DNA of 64,000 nt. It comes from Actinacidiphila cocklensis (lineage in GTDB: Bacteria > Actinomycetota > Actinomycetes > Streptomycetales > Streptomycetaceae). The first letter of the stretch is position 1. The number at the start of each line of letters is the position of its first letter. Location of the stretch: assembly GCF_907177275.1 (NCBI RefSeq), contig NZ_CAJSLV010000013.1, positions 1 to 64,000 on the forward strand, read 5' to 3'. This document shows, in pieces, positions 10,327-17,290 of this stretch. The notes under the pieces are model-generated. The model worked only from the letters and a program-made list of their open reading frames with translations, was not told the origin of the DNA and made no database searches. Position numbers and translations under genes: made by a program.

Positions 10327-12753
10327 GTGGACATCCAGCCCAGCGCATCGCCCGCCGACCGCACCGGCACCACCGGCCGCAGAGGCTTCCTGACCCTCGC
10401 CGCCGCGGCCGGCGCGACCGCGGCCCTCGGCGGCCTGCCCGCCTTCACCGCCTCCGCCGCCCCGCTGCGGCCCGCGCAGTCCCCCCTGCTGTCCGCCGCC
10501 GACGCGGCGAGGAACCAGCTGTGGTGGCAGGCACCCGGCTCGGCCGGCTCGATGATCGGCCAGGGCCTGCCGGTCGGCAACGGGCGGCTGGGCGCCCTCG
10601 CCTCCAACGACCCCGGCGCGGAACTGCTGATGGTCACCGACGCGACGCTGTGGACCGGCGGCGCCAACGGCACCCTCCAGGACGACGGCCAGTTCCCCTA
10701 CGGGCGCGACGACTTCGGCTCGCTGACCCTGCTTGCCCAGCTCACCGTGGCGATACCCGGCCATGACCTCGGCGCGGTCGACAACTACCGGCGCGTCCTC
10801 GACCTGGCCCAGGGCGTGGTCACCACGACCTACGACGTCGCGGGCGTGACCTACCGGCGGCAGATCTTCGCCAGCCGCCCCGACGACGCGATCGTGCTGA
10901 CCTTCTCCCAGCTCGGCGGCGGCAGTTACACCGGCACCGTCTCGCTGGCCGGCACCCACGGCGAGACCACCACCGCCGACCGCGCCTCCGGTACCGCCTC
11001 GTTCGGCGCGGCCCTCGGCAACGGTCTGACGTACGGCTCCGCGGTCACCGCGTACAGCGGCACCGGCAAGGTCGCCGTGGACGGCACCGCGCTGACCTTC
11101 TCCGGGTGCCGGGACCTGACCGTCGTGCTCAGCGGCGGCACCGACTACGCGCCCGACGCGTCCGCCGGCTTCCGCGACCCGTCGGTCGACCCCGAGCGCC
11201 TCGCGGTCACGAAGGTGCGCAACGCCGCCAGAGCCTCCGCGACCGCCCTGCTGCACACCCATGTCGCCGACTTCCGCGCCGTCTTCGAGCAGTTCGGCCT
11301 GAGCCTGGGCGCCTCCTCGCCGGCGCAGCGCGAACTGGACACCTGGCAGCGGGTGCAGGCGCGGTACCGCGACGACGTGCCCGACCCGGAGCTGGAGGCC
11401 GCCTACCTGCAGTACGGCCGCTACCTGATGATCTCCGGGTCGCGCGGCAGCCTGCCGGCGGGCCTCCAGGGCGTCTGGCTGGACGGCAACGACCCGGACT
11501 GGATGGGCGACTACCACACCGACATCAACATCCAGATGAACTACTGGCTGGCCGACCGGGCCGGCCTGTCCGGCTGCTTCGACGCCTTCGCGGACTACTG
11601 CCTGGCGCAGCTGCCCTCCTGGACCGACACCACCCAGCGGCTGTTCAACAGCCCGGCCAACCGCTACCGCAACTCCAACGGGAAGGTGGCCGGCTGGACG
11701 GTGGCGATCTCCACCAACCCCTACGGCGGCGGCGGTTGGTGGTGGCACCCGGCGGGCAACGCGTGGCTGTGCCACAACCTCTTCGAGCACTACGAGTACA
11801 CCCAGGACATCGGCTACCTGGGGAAGGTCTACCCGCTGATCAAGGGCGCGGTGGAGTTCTGGGAGGCGCGGCTGGTCACCACCACCGTCACCGACGCGTC
11901 GGGCGCCTCGCGCGAGGTGCTGATCGCCGACAGCGACTGGTCGCCCGAGCAGGGGCCGCTGGACGCCAAGGGCATCACCTACGCGCAGGAACTGGTGTGG
12001 AACCTCTTCGGCCACTACCGCACCGCGACGCAGGCGCTCGGCAGGGACACCGGCCACAGCGCCGCCGTCGAGGCCCTGCGCAACCGCCTCTACCTGCCCG
12101 TGGTCAGCCCGAAGACCGGCTGGCTGGAGGAGTGGATGTCGCCCGACAACCTCGGTGAGACCACCCACCGCCACCTCTCGCCGCTGTTCGGCCTCTTCCC
12201 CGGGGACAGGATCCGCCCCGACGACTCCACCCCGAAGGACATCCTGGCCGGGGCGACGGCCCTGCTCACCGCCCGCGGCATGAACAGCTTCGGCTGGGCC
12301 AACGCCTGGCGCAGCCTGTGCTGGGCGCGGCTGAAGGACGCGGAGAAGGCCTACCAGCTGGTCGTCACCAACCTCAGGCCGTCGGCGGACGGCAGCAACG
12401 GCAGTGCGATGAACCTCTTCGACATCTACGAGGTGGAGAAGGGCCGCGGCATCTTCCAGATCGACGCGAACTTCGGCACCCCGGCCGCGGTCGTGGAGAT
12501 GCTGGTCTACTCCCGGCCTGGCCACGTCGAACTGCTGCCCGCGCTGCCCGCGGCCTGGGCGGCCGCCGGGTCGGTGTCCGGGGTGGGGGTGCGCGGCGGC
12601 TTCGTCGCCGACCTGAGCTGGCGCGACGGCAAGGTCACCCAGGCGACGCTGCGCAGCGTCGGCGGCCGCACCACGACCCTGGTGGCGGGCGGCGCGTCCC
12701 GCAGGATCGACCTGACCCCGGGGGAGTCCGTCACCCTGCGGCACCTGTCCTGA
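10327..12753 (+). CDS. Secreted (Tat) GH95 alpha-L-fucosidase / alpha-L-galactosidase
   Basis: This 808-residue protein has a twin-arginine signal (GRRGFLTLAAAAG, near residue 20) and the full GH95 layout: N-terminal beta domain, linker helices and an (alpha/alpha)6 barrel. The conserved active-site segments are present: DINIQMNYW (substrate asparagines), DWSPEQGP (general acid Glu) and QIDANFG (catalytic Asp). GH95 enzymes cleave alpha-1,2-L-fucosyl or alpha-L-galactosyl ends by inversion; which sugar is used here cannot be told. The GTG at 10327 is preferred over the GTG at 10318 because GGAG sits eight bases before it. It follows the GH27 gene in the ROK-linked block. Confidence 0.92.
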   Translation: MDIQPSASPADRTGTTGRRGFLTLAAAAGATAALGGLPAFTASAAPLRPAQSPLLSAADAARNQLWWQAPGSAGSMIGQGLPVGNGRLGALASNDPGAELLMVTDATLWTGGANGTLQDDGQFPYGRDDFGSLTLLAQLTVAIPGHDLGAVDNYRRVLDLAQGVVTTTYDVAGVTYRRQIFASRPDDAIVLTFSQLGGGSYTGTVSLAGTHGETTTADRASGTASFGAALGNGLTYGSAVTAYSGTGKVAVDGTALTFSGCRDLTVVLSGGTDYAPDASAGFRDPSVDPERLAVTKVRNAARASATALLHTHVADFRAVFEQFGLSLGASSPAQRELDTWQRVQARYRDDVPDPELEAAYLQYGRYLMISGSRGSLPAGLQGVWLDGNDPDWMGDYHTDINIQMNYWLADRAGLSGCFDAFADYCLAQLPSWTDTTQRLFNSPANRYRNSNGKVAGWTVAISTNPYGGGGWWWHPAGNAWLCHNLFEHYEYTQDIGYLGKVYPLIKGAVEFWEARLVTTTVTDASGASREVLIADSDWSPEQGPLDAKGITYAQELVWNLFGHYRTATQALGRDTGHSAAVEALRNRLYLPVVSPKTGWLEEWMSPDNLGETTHRHLSPLFGLFPGDRIRPDDSTPKDILAGATALLTARGMNSFGWANAWRSLCWARLKDAEKAYQLVVTNLRPSADGSNGSAMNLFDIYEVEKGRGIFQIDANFGTPAAVVEMLVYSRPGHVELLPALPAAWAAAGSVSGVGVRGGFVADLSWRDGKVTQATLRSVGGRTTTLVAGGASRRIDLTPGESVTLRHLS

Positions 12754-12760
12754 GCCGCCG

Positions 12761-12790
12761 GGGCGGGCGGGGCACGCGCCCGGCCCGCCC
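12761..12790 (+). terminator. Terminator after GH95 gene
   Basis: A 13-bp GC stem (12761-12773 with 12778-12790, one mismatch) closes on the loop ACGC a few bases after the GH95 stop. There is no T-run, as is common in this type of genome. Confidence 0.6.
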
Positions 12791-12915
12791 TCGGACGCGG
12801 TGCCGGTGAACGTCCGACCGCGGCCGTGGCCGAAAACCGTCGCCCGGCACGGACCCCCGCCGCCCAGGTCCGGGGCACGGGATCCGTCCGACGGCTTGTT
12901 CGTGTGTGATGAATG

Positions 12916-12921
12916 TATTAT
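12916..12921 (+). promoter_or_regulatory. -10 element of the leader peptide/symporter transcript
   Basis: TATTAT sits in a short AT-rich island, eleven bases before the leader-peptide ATG at 12932, so transcription would start within a few bases of that ATG. A -35 element is unclear: GGCTTG at 12893-12898 has a 17-base spacer. The upstream region has no Shine-Dalgarno sequence, which fits leaderless translation of the peptide. Confidence 0.5.
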
Positions 12922-12931
12922 CTTTTTGGTC

Positions 12932-13042
12932 ATGTCCAGTGCACACAGGGTCTTCGAGACGCGCGCGACCGGGGGAACCCCGCTCGTGGCGCGTCGGCAT
13001 GTCGACCTGTGCCACTGCAACGGCGACCTGTGTAAGGCCTGA
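12932..13042 (+). CDS. Cysteine-containing leader peptide (uORF) ahead of the symporter
   Basis: This 36-residue ORF ends in ARRHVDLCHCNGDLC plus two residues. The RRHVDL core followed by cysteine codons is the signature of the short actinobacterial leader peptides found before sulfur-assimilation genes. Cysteines are at positions 27, 29 and 34, within ten codons of the stop. In mycobacteria, leaderless polycysteine uORFs act as cysteine-responsive attenuators, and slow decoding of the Cys codons relieves the block. Here the uORF lies 166 bases before a DAACS-family symporter, in the same direction, with no other gene between. The inference is that the transporter is induced when cysteine is scarce. 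The ATG has no ribosome site and follows a TATTAT box, consistent with leaderless translation. Confidence 0.75.
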   Translation: MSSAHRVFETRATGGTPLVARRHVDLCHCNGDLCKA

Positions 13043-13129
13043 CGCGAATCCGGCGCTCAGCGCCCCCGCCTCACCCCCCCGGCCCGGTCGTCCGCCTGCC
13101 GCTCCTGAACCGCGTATCCGCTGTCGAGC

Positions 13130-13174
13130 GCGCGGCACCAGCTGCACCGCGCCGGTCCACCCCTTTCGCGGTGC
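13130..13174 (+). promoter_or_regulatory. Candidate attenuator: mutually exclusive hairpins
   Basis: GCGCGG (13130-13135) can pair with CCGCGC (13147-13152). Alternatively GCACCGCG (13144-13151) pairs perfectly with CGCGGTGC (13167-13174). The two stems share 13147-13151 and so exclude each other. They lie between the cysteine leader peptide and the symporter ribosome site at 13197. Chance pairing is possible in DNA this rich in GC. Confidence 0.3.
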
Positions 13175-13208
13175 CCGGCTGTGCCCGCTCTCTTCCAGGA
13201 GTCCCCCC

Positions 13209-14519
13209 TTGCCTGCCTCGCTCAAGAGAACCCCGTTCTGGGCCCAGATCCTCGGCGGTCTGGTCCTCGGTGTCGTCCTCGGCCTGATCGCCCGCAACGG
13301 CGACGTGAACTGGCTCACCGAGACGCTCACCCGGATCGGCAACATCTTCGTCCAGCTGCTCAAGCTGGCCGTGCCGCCGCTGGTGTTCACCGCCGTCCTG
13401 GTGAGCGTCGTCAACCTGCGCAACGTCACCAACGCCGCACGCCTGGCGCTGCGCACCCTGATGTGGTTCTGCATCACCTCGCTGATCGCGGTGACCATCG
13501 GCATCCTGCTGGGCCTGGGCACCAAGCCCGGCGACGGCGTCCACCTCAAGGCCGCCGCGCTGCCCGACGAGATCCACAAGGGCAGCTGGGTCGACTTCCT
13601 CACCGGCATCATCCCCACCAACGTGGTGGACGCCTTCCGCGAGCCCAACGTGCTGCAGATCGTCTTCCTGGCCGTCGTGGTCGGTGCGGCCTGCCTGTCC
13701 GTCGGGTCGAAGGCCGACCCGCTGATCGACTTCTCCAAGGTCGTCCTCGAGGTCGTGCAGAAGGCCCTGTGGTGGGTCATCCGGCTCGCCCCGCTGGGCA
13801 CCCTCGGCCTGATCGGCAAGTCCGTCGCCACCTACGGCTGGGACCTGCTCAAGCCGCTCGGCACCTTCACCGTCGACGTGTACGTCGGCTGCGCGCTGGT
13901 GATGTTCGTGGTCTACCCGCTGCTGCTCGCGCTGGTCGGCAAGGTCAACCCGGTCAACTTCTTCAAGGGCGCGTGGCCGGCCATCCAGCTGGCCTTCGTC
14001 TCCCGCTCCTCGGTGGGCACCATGCCGGTGACCCAGCGGGTGACCGAGCGGCTCGGTGTGCCGCGCGACTACACCTCCTTCGCGGTGCCCTTCGGCGCCA
14101 CCACGAAGATGGACGGGTGCGCCGCGATCTACCCGGCGCTGGCGGCGATCTTCGTCGCCGAGGTCTACCACGTGCACCTGGGCATCGGCGACTACCTGCT
14201 GATCGCCTTCGTCTCGGTGATCGGCTCGGCCGCGACCGCGGGCCTCACCGGCGCCATCGTGATGCTGACGCTGACCCTGAGCACGGTCGGCCTGCCGCTG
14301 GAGGGCGTCGGTCTGCTGCTGGCGATCGACCCGATCCTGGACATGATGCGCACCGCGACCAATGTCACCGGCCAGGCGGTCGTCCCGGTCCTGGTCGCCT
14401 CGCGGGAGAAGATCCTGGACCTGGACGCGTTCAACAACCCGCGCGACCTGGAGGACGCCGAGGAGCAGCCCGCGGACGCGGACGCCGCCGGCGACCGCAA
14501 GGAGCTGGCCGGGGTCTGA
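13209..14519 (+). CDS. Dicarboxylate/amino-acid:cation symporter (DAACS/SDF family)
   Basis: This 436-residue polytopic membrane protein has the sodium:dicarboxylate symporter family layout: about eight membrane helices, a serine-rich reentrant hairpin (FVSRSSVGTMPVT) and the conserved metal/substrate segments FGATTKMDG and ATNVTGQ. The family moves C4-dicarboxylates, glutamate/aspartate, serine or, in TcyP-type members, L-cystine with Na+ or H+. The cysteine leader peptide upstream favours cystine or another sulfur amino acid here; that is inference. The TTG at 13209 is chosen because AGGAG lies seven bases before it and it precedes the family's N-terminal region. The open frame extends further upstream over the leader peptide, but that part has no similarity. 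A strong terminator follows. Confidence 0.9.
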   Translation: MPASLKRTPFWAQILGGLVLGVVLGLIARNGDVNWLTETLTRIGNIFVQLLKLAVPPLVFTAVLVSVVNLRNVTNAARLALRTLMWFCITSLIAVTIGILLGLGTKPGDGVHLKAAALPDEIHKGSWVDFLTGIIPTNVVDAFREPNVLQIVFLAVVVGAACLSVGSKADPLIDFSKVVLEVVQKALWWVIRLAPLGTLGLIGKSVATYGWDLLKPLGTFTVDVYVGCALVMFVVYPLLLALVGKVNPVNFFKGAWPAIQLAFVSRSSVGTMPVTQRVTERLGVPRDYTSFAVPFGATTKMDGCAAIYPALAAIFVAEVYHVHLGIGDYLLIAFVSVIGSAATAGLTGAIVMLTLTLSTVGLPLEGVGLLLAIDPILDMMRTATNVTGQAVVPVLVASREKILDLDAFNNPRDLEDAEEQPADADAAGDRKELAGV

Positions 14520-14536
14520 CCCCGCCTGCGCCACCC

Positions 14537-14573
14537 CGGCCCCCGGTCCTCCGCCACGGAGGGCCGGGGGCCG
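14537..14573. terminator. Bidirectional terminator between convergent genes
   Basis: Two 17-base arms (14537-14553 and 14557-14573) pair with a single mismatch around a three-base loop. The structure sits between the symporter and the convergent MpaB-like gene and can serve both. Confidence 0.75.
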
Positions 14574-14596
14574 CTCCATGCCTGACGTGCGCCCGC

Positions 14597-15478
14597 TCAG
14601 CCCTGCGGCGCGGGCGGCGGCGCCATCGCCCAGCGGATCGCCCGGGTCAGACCGCGGCCGGCCAGCCGTATGCCGGTCTCCTCCACCAGCGGCAGGTACG
14701 GCACCCCCAGCGGCACCCGGGACCACAGCGGCAGCAGGGCGACCGCGTTGGCCGCGAGCACCGCGTACGGCGGCCTGGCCGCCCACGGCAGCGGGGGGTC
14801 CAGCAGCAGGAAGCGGGCGGCGCCGCGGGCCTGCGGGGTGGAGCGCAGCTCGGGGCGGTAGGCGTCCAGCTGCGCGGCCAGCTCCGCCTGGTCGCGGGGC
14901 GGGTCCTGGACCCCCAGGGCGCTCGCCACCCGCGCGGTGTCCGCGACGTACGCGTCGTATCCGGCGTCGTCCAGCCGCCGGGCGCCGTAGCGCCGGTGCG
15001 CCCGCAGGAAGCTGTCGACCTCGGCCGCGTGCACCCAGCCCAGCAGGTGCGGGTCCGACGCGCGGTACGGCTCGCCGTCCGGGGTGGTGCCCGACACCCT
15101 GGCGTGGATCTCCCGTACGTGCGCGACGGCCGCCTCCGCGTCCCGCGCGGTGCCGAACGTCGTCACGGCGAGGAAGGTGCTGGTCCGCTGCAGCCGGCCC
15201 CACGGGTCGCCGCGGTAGCCGGAGTGCGCGGCGACGGCCGCCATCGCCAGCGGGTGCAGCGACTGGAGCAGCAGCGCGCGCAGGCCGCCGACGAACATCG
15301 AGGCGTCGCCGTGCACCGTGCGGATCGGCCGGTCGGGACCGAACCAGCGGGCGCCGGGGCTGCCGTGGATGCGCTCCCGGCTGGCGGGTCCCTCAGGACC
15401 TGCCACCCGTGCGAACAATTCCGCCCCGAGCCGCCGCCGCACCGTGCCGAGGCCGGGTATCTCCGGGTAGGCCACCAC
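14597..15478 (-). CDS. MpaB/Lcp-like oxygenase (DUF2236 family)
   Basis: This 293-residue protein belongs to the DUF2236 family, which includes the rubber oxygenase Lcp and the fungal MpaB protein. These are mostly helical proteins that bind haem b and cleave C=C bonds in isoprenoid chains. Family features seen are the early GDASMFVGGLRALLLQSLHPLAM segment region (about residues 58-80), the HSGY motif and the helix GWVHAAEVDSFL with its histidine. The length is usual for short bacterial members. Two tandem GTG codons (15478 and 15475) can start it. It is monocistronic, convergent to the symporter and divergent from the DoxX gene. The substrate is unknown. Confidence 0.8.
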   Translation of the reverse strand: MVAYPEIPGLGTVRRRLGAELFARVAGPEGPASRERIHGSPGARWFGPDRPIRTVHGDASMFVGGLRALLLQSLHPLAMAAVAAHSGYRGDPWGRLQRTSTFLAVTTFGTARDAEAAVAHVREIHARVSGTTPDGEPYRASDPHLLGWVHAAEVDSFLRAHRRYGARRLDDAGYDAYVADTARVASALGVQDPPRDQAELAAQLDAYRPELRSTPQARGAARFLLLDPPLPWAARPPYAVLAANAVALLPLWSRVPLGVPYLPLVEETGIRLAGRGLTRAIRWAMAPPPAPQG

Positions 15479-15628
15479 GCTGCCACTCTACGACCGGGCG
15501 CACGCCGGCGGGACCCGGACCCGCCGCCGAGCGGGCGGACCCGCTCGCCGGGACCGGGTGCGCGCGCGGGGCCGCGGGGGCAGGATGGTCACCGGATCGC
15601 ACTGGCCCCGTCTGTGGAAGGTCTGCCC

Positions 15629-16198
15629 ATGCCCTTCAGCCATCGCAAGGACCTCGGCCTGCTCGCCCTGCGTCTGGGGACTGGTGGGGTGCTGATCGCC
15701 CACGGTACGCAGAAGCTCCTCGGCTGGTTCGGCGGGGGCGGCCTGGAAGGCACGACCGCGGCGATGGAGAGCATGGGCTTCACGCCGGGGCGGGAGAGCG
15801 CGATCGCCGCGGGGCTCGGCGAGGCGGGCGGCGGCGCCCTGCTCGCGCTGGGGCTCGCCACCCCGGTGGCCGGCGCCGCGGCGGCGGGCGCCATGGCCGG
15901 TGCGGTGGCGGTGCACGCGCCCGCCGGCTTCTTCGCCCACAAGGGCGGCTTCGAGTACCCCGCCTTCCTCGGCTTCGTCGCGGCGGGCCTGGGCCTGGCC
16001 GGCCCCGGCTGCTACTCCCTCGACCACCTCGCCGGCCACCGGCTCAACCGGCCGGGCACCGTCCTGCTGGCCTTCGCCGTCAGCGCCGCCGCGGCCACCG
16101 TGGTGGTCAACCGGCGTGCGGCCGCGCTGGCGGCCGCGGAGCAGGACAAGGAGCCGGAAGCCGAGCCGGGCGGCGACGGCCGGTCCCCGTCCGCGTAA
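15629..16198 (+). CDS. DoxX-family membrane protein
   Basis: This 189-residue protein has four predicted membrane helices. Its N-terminal LALRLGTGGVLIAHGTQKLL segment is typical of the DoxX family (Pfam DoxX). DoxX proteins are linked to redox or thiol stress in mycobacteria (DoxX with SseA and SodA) and to quinone-linked oxidoreductases elsewhere. The ATG at 15629 is preceded by GGAAGG seven bases upstream. The C-terminal 20 residues are hydrophilic and acidic. No obvious partner gene adjoins it. Confidence 0.82.
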   Translation: MPFSHRKDLGLLALRLGTGGVLIAHGTQKLLGWFGGGGLEGTTAAMESMGFTPGRESAIAAGLGEAGGGALLALGLATPVAGAAAAGAMAGAVAVHAPAGFFAHKGGFEYPAFLGFVAAGLGLAGPGCYSLDHLAGHRLNRPGTVLLAFAVSAAAATVVVNRRAAALAAAEQDKEPEAEPGGDGRSPSA

Positions 16199-16256
16199 CC
16201 GGTTCTTCATCCGCCCCGCCGGGGGCGGTGCTTGCGGTGGAGCGCCCTCCAAGCCG

Positions 16257-16262
16257 TAGCGT
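16257..16262 (+). promoter_or_regulatory. Possible -10 box of a leaderless SDR transcript
   Basis: TAGCGT ends six bases before the ATG at 16269. TTGCGG (16232-16237) is the nearest -35-like hexamer, but the 19-base spacer is long. There is no clear ribosome site before the ATG, so a leaderless transcript is possible. Confidence 0.3.
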
Positions 16263-16268
16263 CGCACC

Positions 16269-17237
16269 ATGACGTACACCACTACGCCCCAGCGACCCAT
16301 CGGCTCGGGATTCGGTGCCAGGAGCACCACGCAGGACGTCCTGCGCGGCGTCGACCTGGCGGGCAGGCTCGCCGTCGTCACCGGCGGCTACGTGGGACTC
16401 GGCCTGGAGACCACCCGTGCGCTCGTCGGCGCGGGCGCCCGGGTCGTCGTCCCGGCGCGGCGGCGGGAGGCGGCGGAGCAGGCGGTCGGCGGGCTCGACG
16501 GCGTCGAGGTGGACGAGATGGACCTCGCCGACCTCGACAGCGTCCGCCGTTTCGCCGACCGCTTCCTCGCCTCGGGCCGGGACATCGACATCCTCGTCAA
16601 CAACGCAGGGATCATGGCCTGCCCCGAGACCCGCGTCGGCCCCGACGGCTGGGAGGCGCAGTTCGCCACCAACCACCTGGGGCACTTCGCCCTGGCCAAC
16701 GCCCTGTGGGCGCCGCTGGCGCGGGGCGGTGCCCGGGTGGTCGAGCTGACCTCGCGCGGCCACCACCTCTCGGACATCCGGTGGAACGACCTGCACTTCA
16801 CCGCCGACCCGTACGACAAGTGGGCGGCGTACGGCCAGTCGAAGACCGCGAACGTACTCTTCGCCGTCCAACTCGACGCGCTGGGACGGGAGTCGGGGGT
16901 GCGGGCGTTCGCGGTGCACCCCGGCGCGATCCTCACCGAGCTGGTCCGCCACACCCCGCACGACGAGCAGGTCGCCATGGGCTGGATCGACGAGGACGGC
17001 AACGTCAGCGAGCGCTTCAAGACCCCGGAGCAGGGCGCGTCCACCCAGGTGTGGGCCGCGACCTCCACCGACCTGAAGGGCATGGGCGGTGTCTACTGCG
17101 AGGACGCCGACATCGCCTCGCCCGCGGGGGAGGACGACCCGGAGTGGCAGGGCGTACGCGGCTACGCCCTCGACCCGGCGCAGGCGGCCCGGCTGTGGGA
17201 CCTGTCCGCGGAGCTGACCGGCGTCAACGCGTTCTAG
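16269..17237 (+). CDS. Short-chain dehydrogenase/reductase (SDR)
   Basis: This 322-residue protein is a classical-type SDR. It has the nucleotide-binding motif TGGYVGLG (38-45), NNAG (111-114), the catalytic serine S162 (ELTSRG) and the YGQSK motif (Y188, K192). R63/R64 after the second beta strand (VVVPARRR) suggest NADP(H) preference, but this is inference. The sequence resembles the retinol-dehydrogenase/protochlorophyllide-reductase-like SDRs common in actinomycetes. The substrate is unknown. It stands alone, with a hairpin terminator right after it. Confidence 0.9.
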   Translation: MTYTTTPQRPIGSGFGARSTTQDVLRGVDLAGRLAVVTGGYVGLGLETTRALVGAGARVVVPARRREAAEQAVGGLDGVEVDEMDLADLDSVRRFADRFLASGRDIDILVNNAGIMACPETRVGPDGWEAQFATNHLGHFALANALWAPLARGGARVVELTSRGHHLSDIRWNDLHFTADPYDKWAAYGQSKTANVLFAVQLDALGRESGVRAFAVHPGAILTELVRHTPHDEQVAMGWIDEDGNVSERFKTPEQGASTQVWAATSTDLKGMGGVYCEDADIASPAGEDDPEWQGVRGYALDPAQAARLWDLSAELTGVNAF

Positions 17238-17247
17238 CGGCACGCGG

Positions 17248-17277
17248 GAGGGCGGCCCCCGGTCGGGAGCCGCCCTC
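17248..17277. terminator. Terminator between SDR and phosphoesterase genes
   Basis: A perfect 9-bp stem (17248-17256 with 17269-17277) with a 12-base loop lies between the two convergent genes and may act in both directions. Confidence 0.55.
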
Positions 17278-17290
17278 GCATGCGTTCGGG

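Noticed and set aside
12906..13208. An N-terminal extension of the symporter through the leader-peptide region
   Set aside because: The extension has no membrane helices or family similarity. A proper ribosome site precedes TTG 13209.
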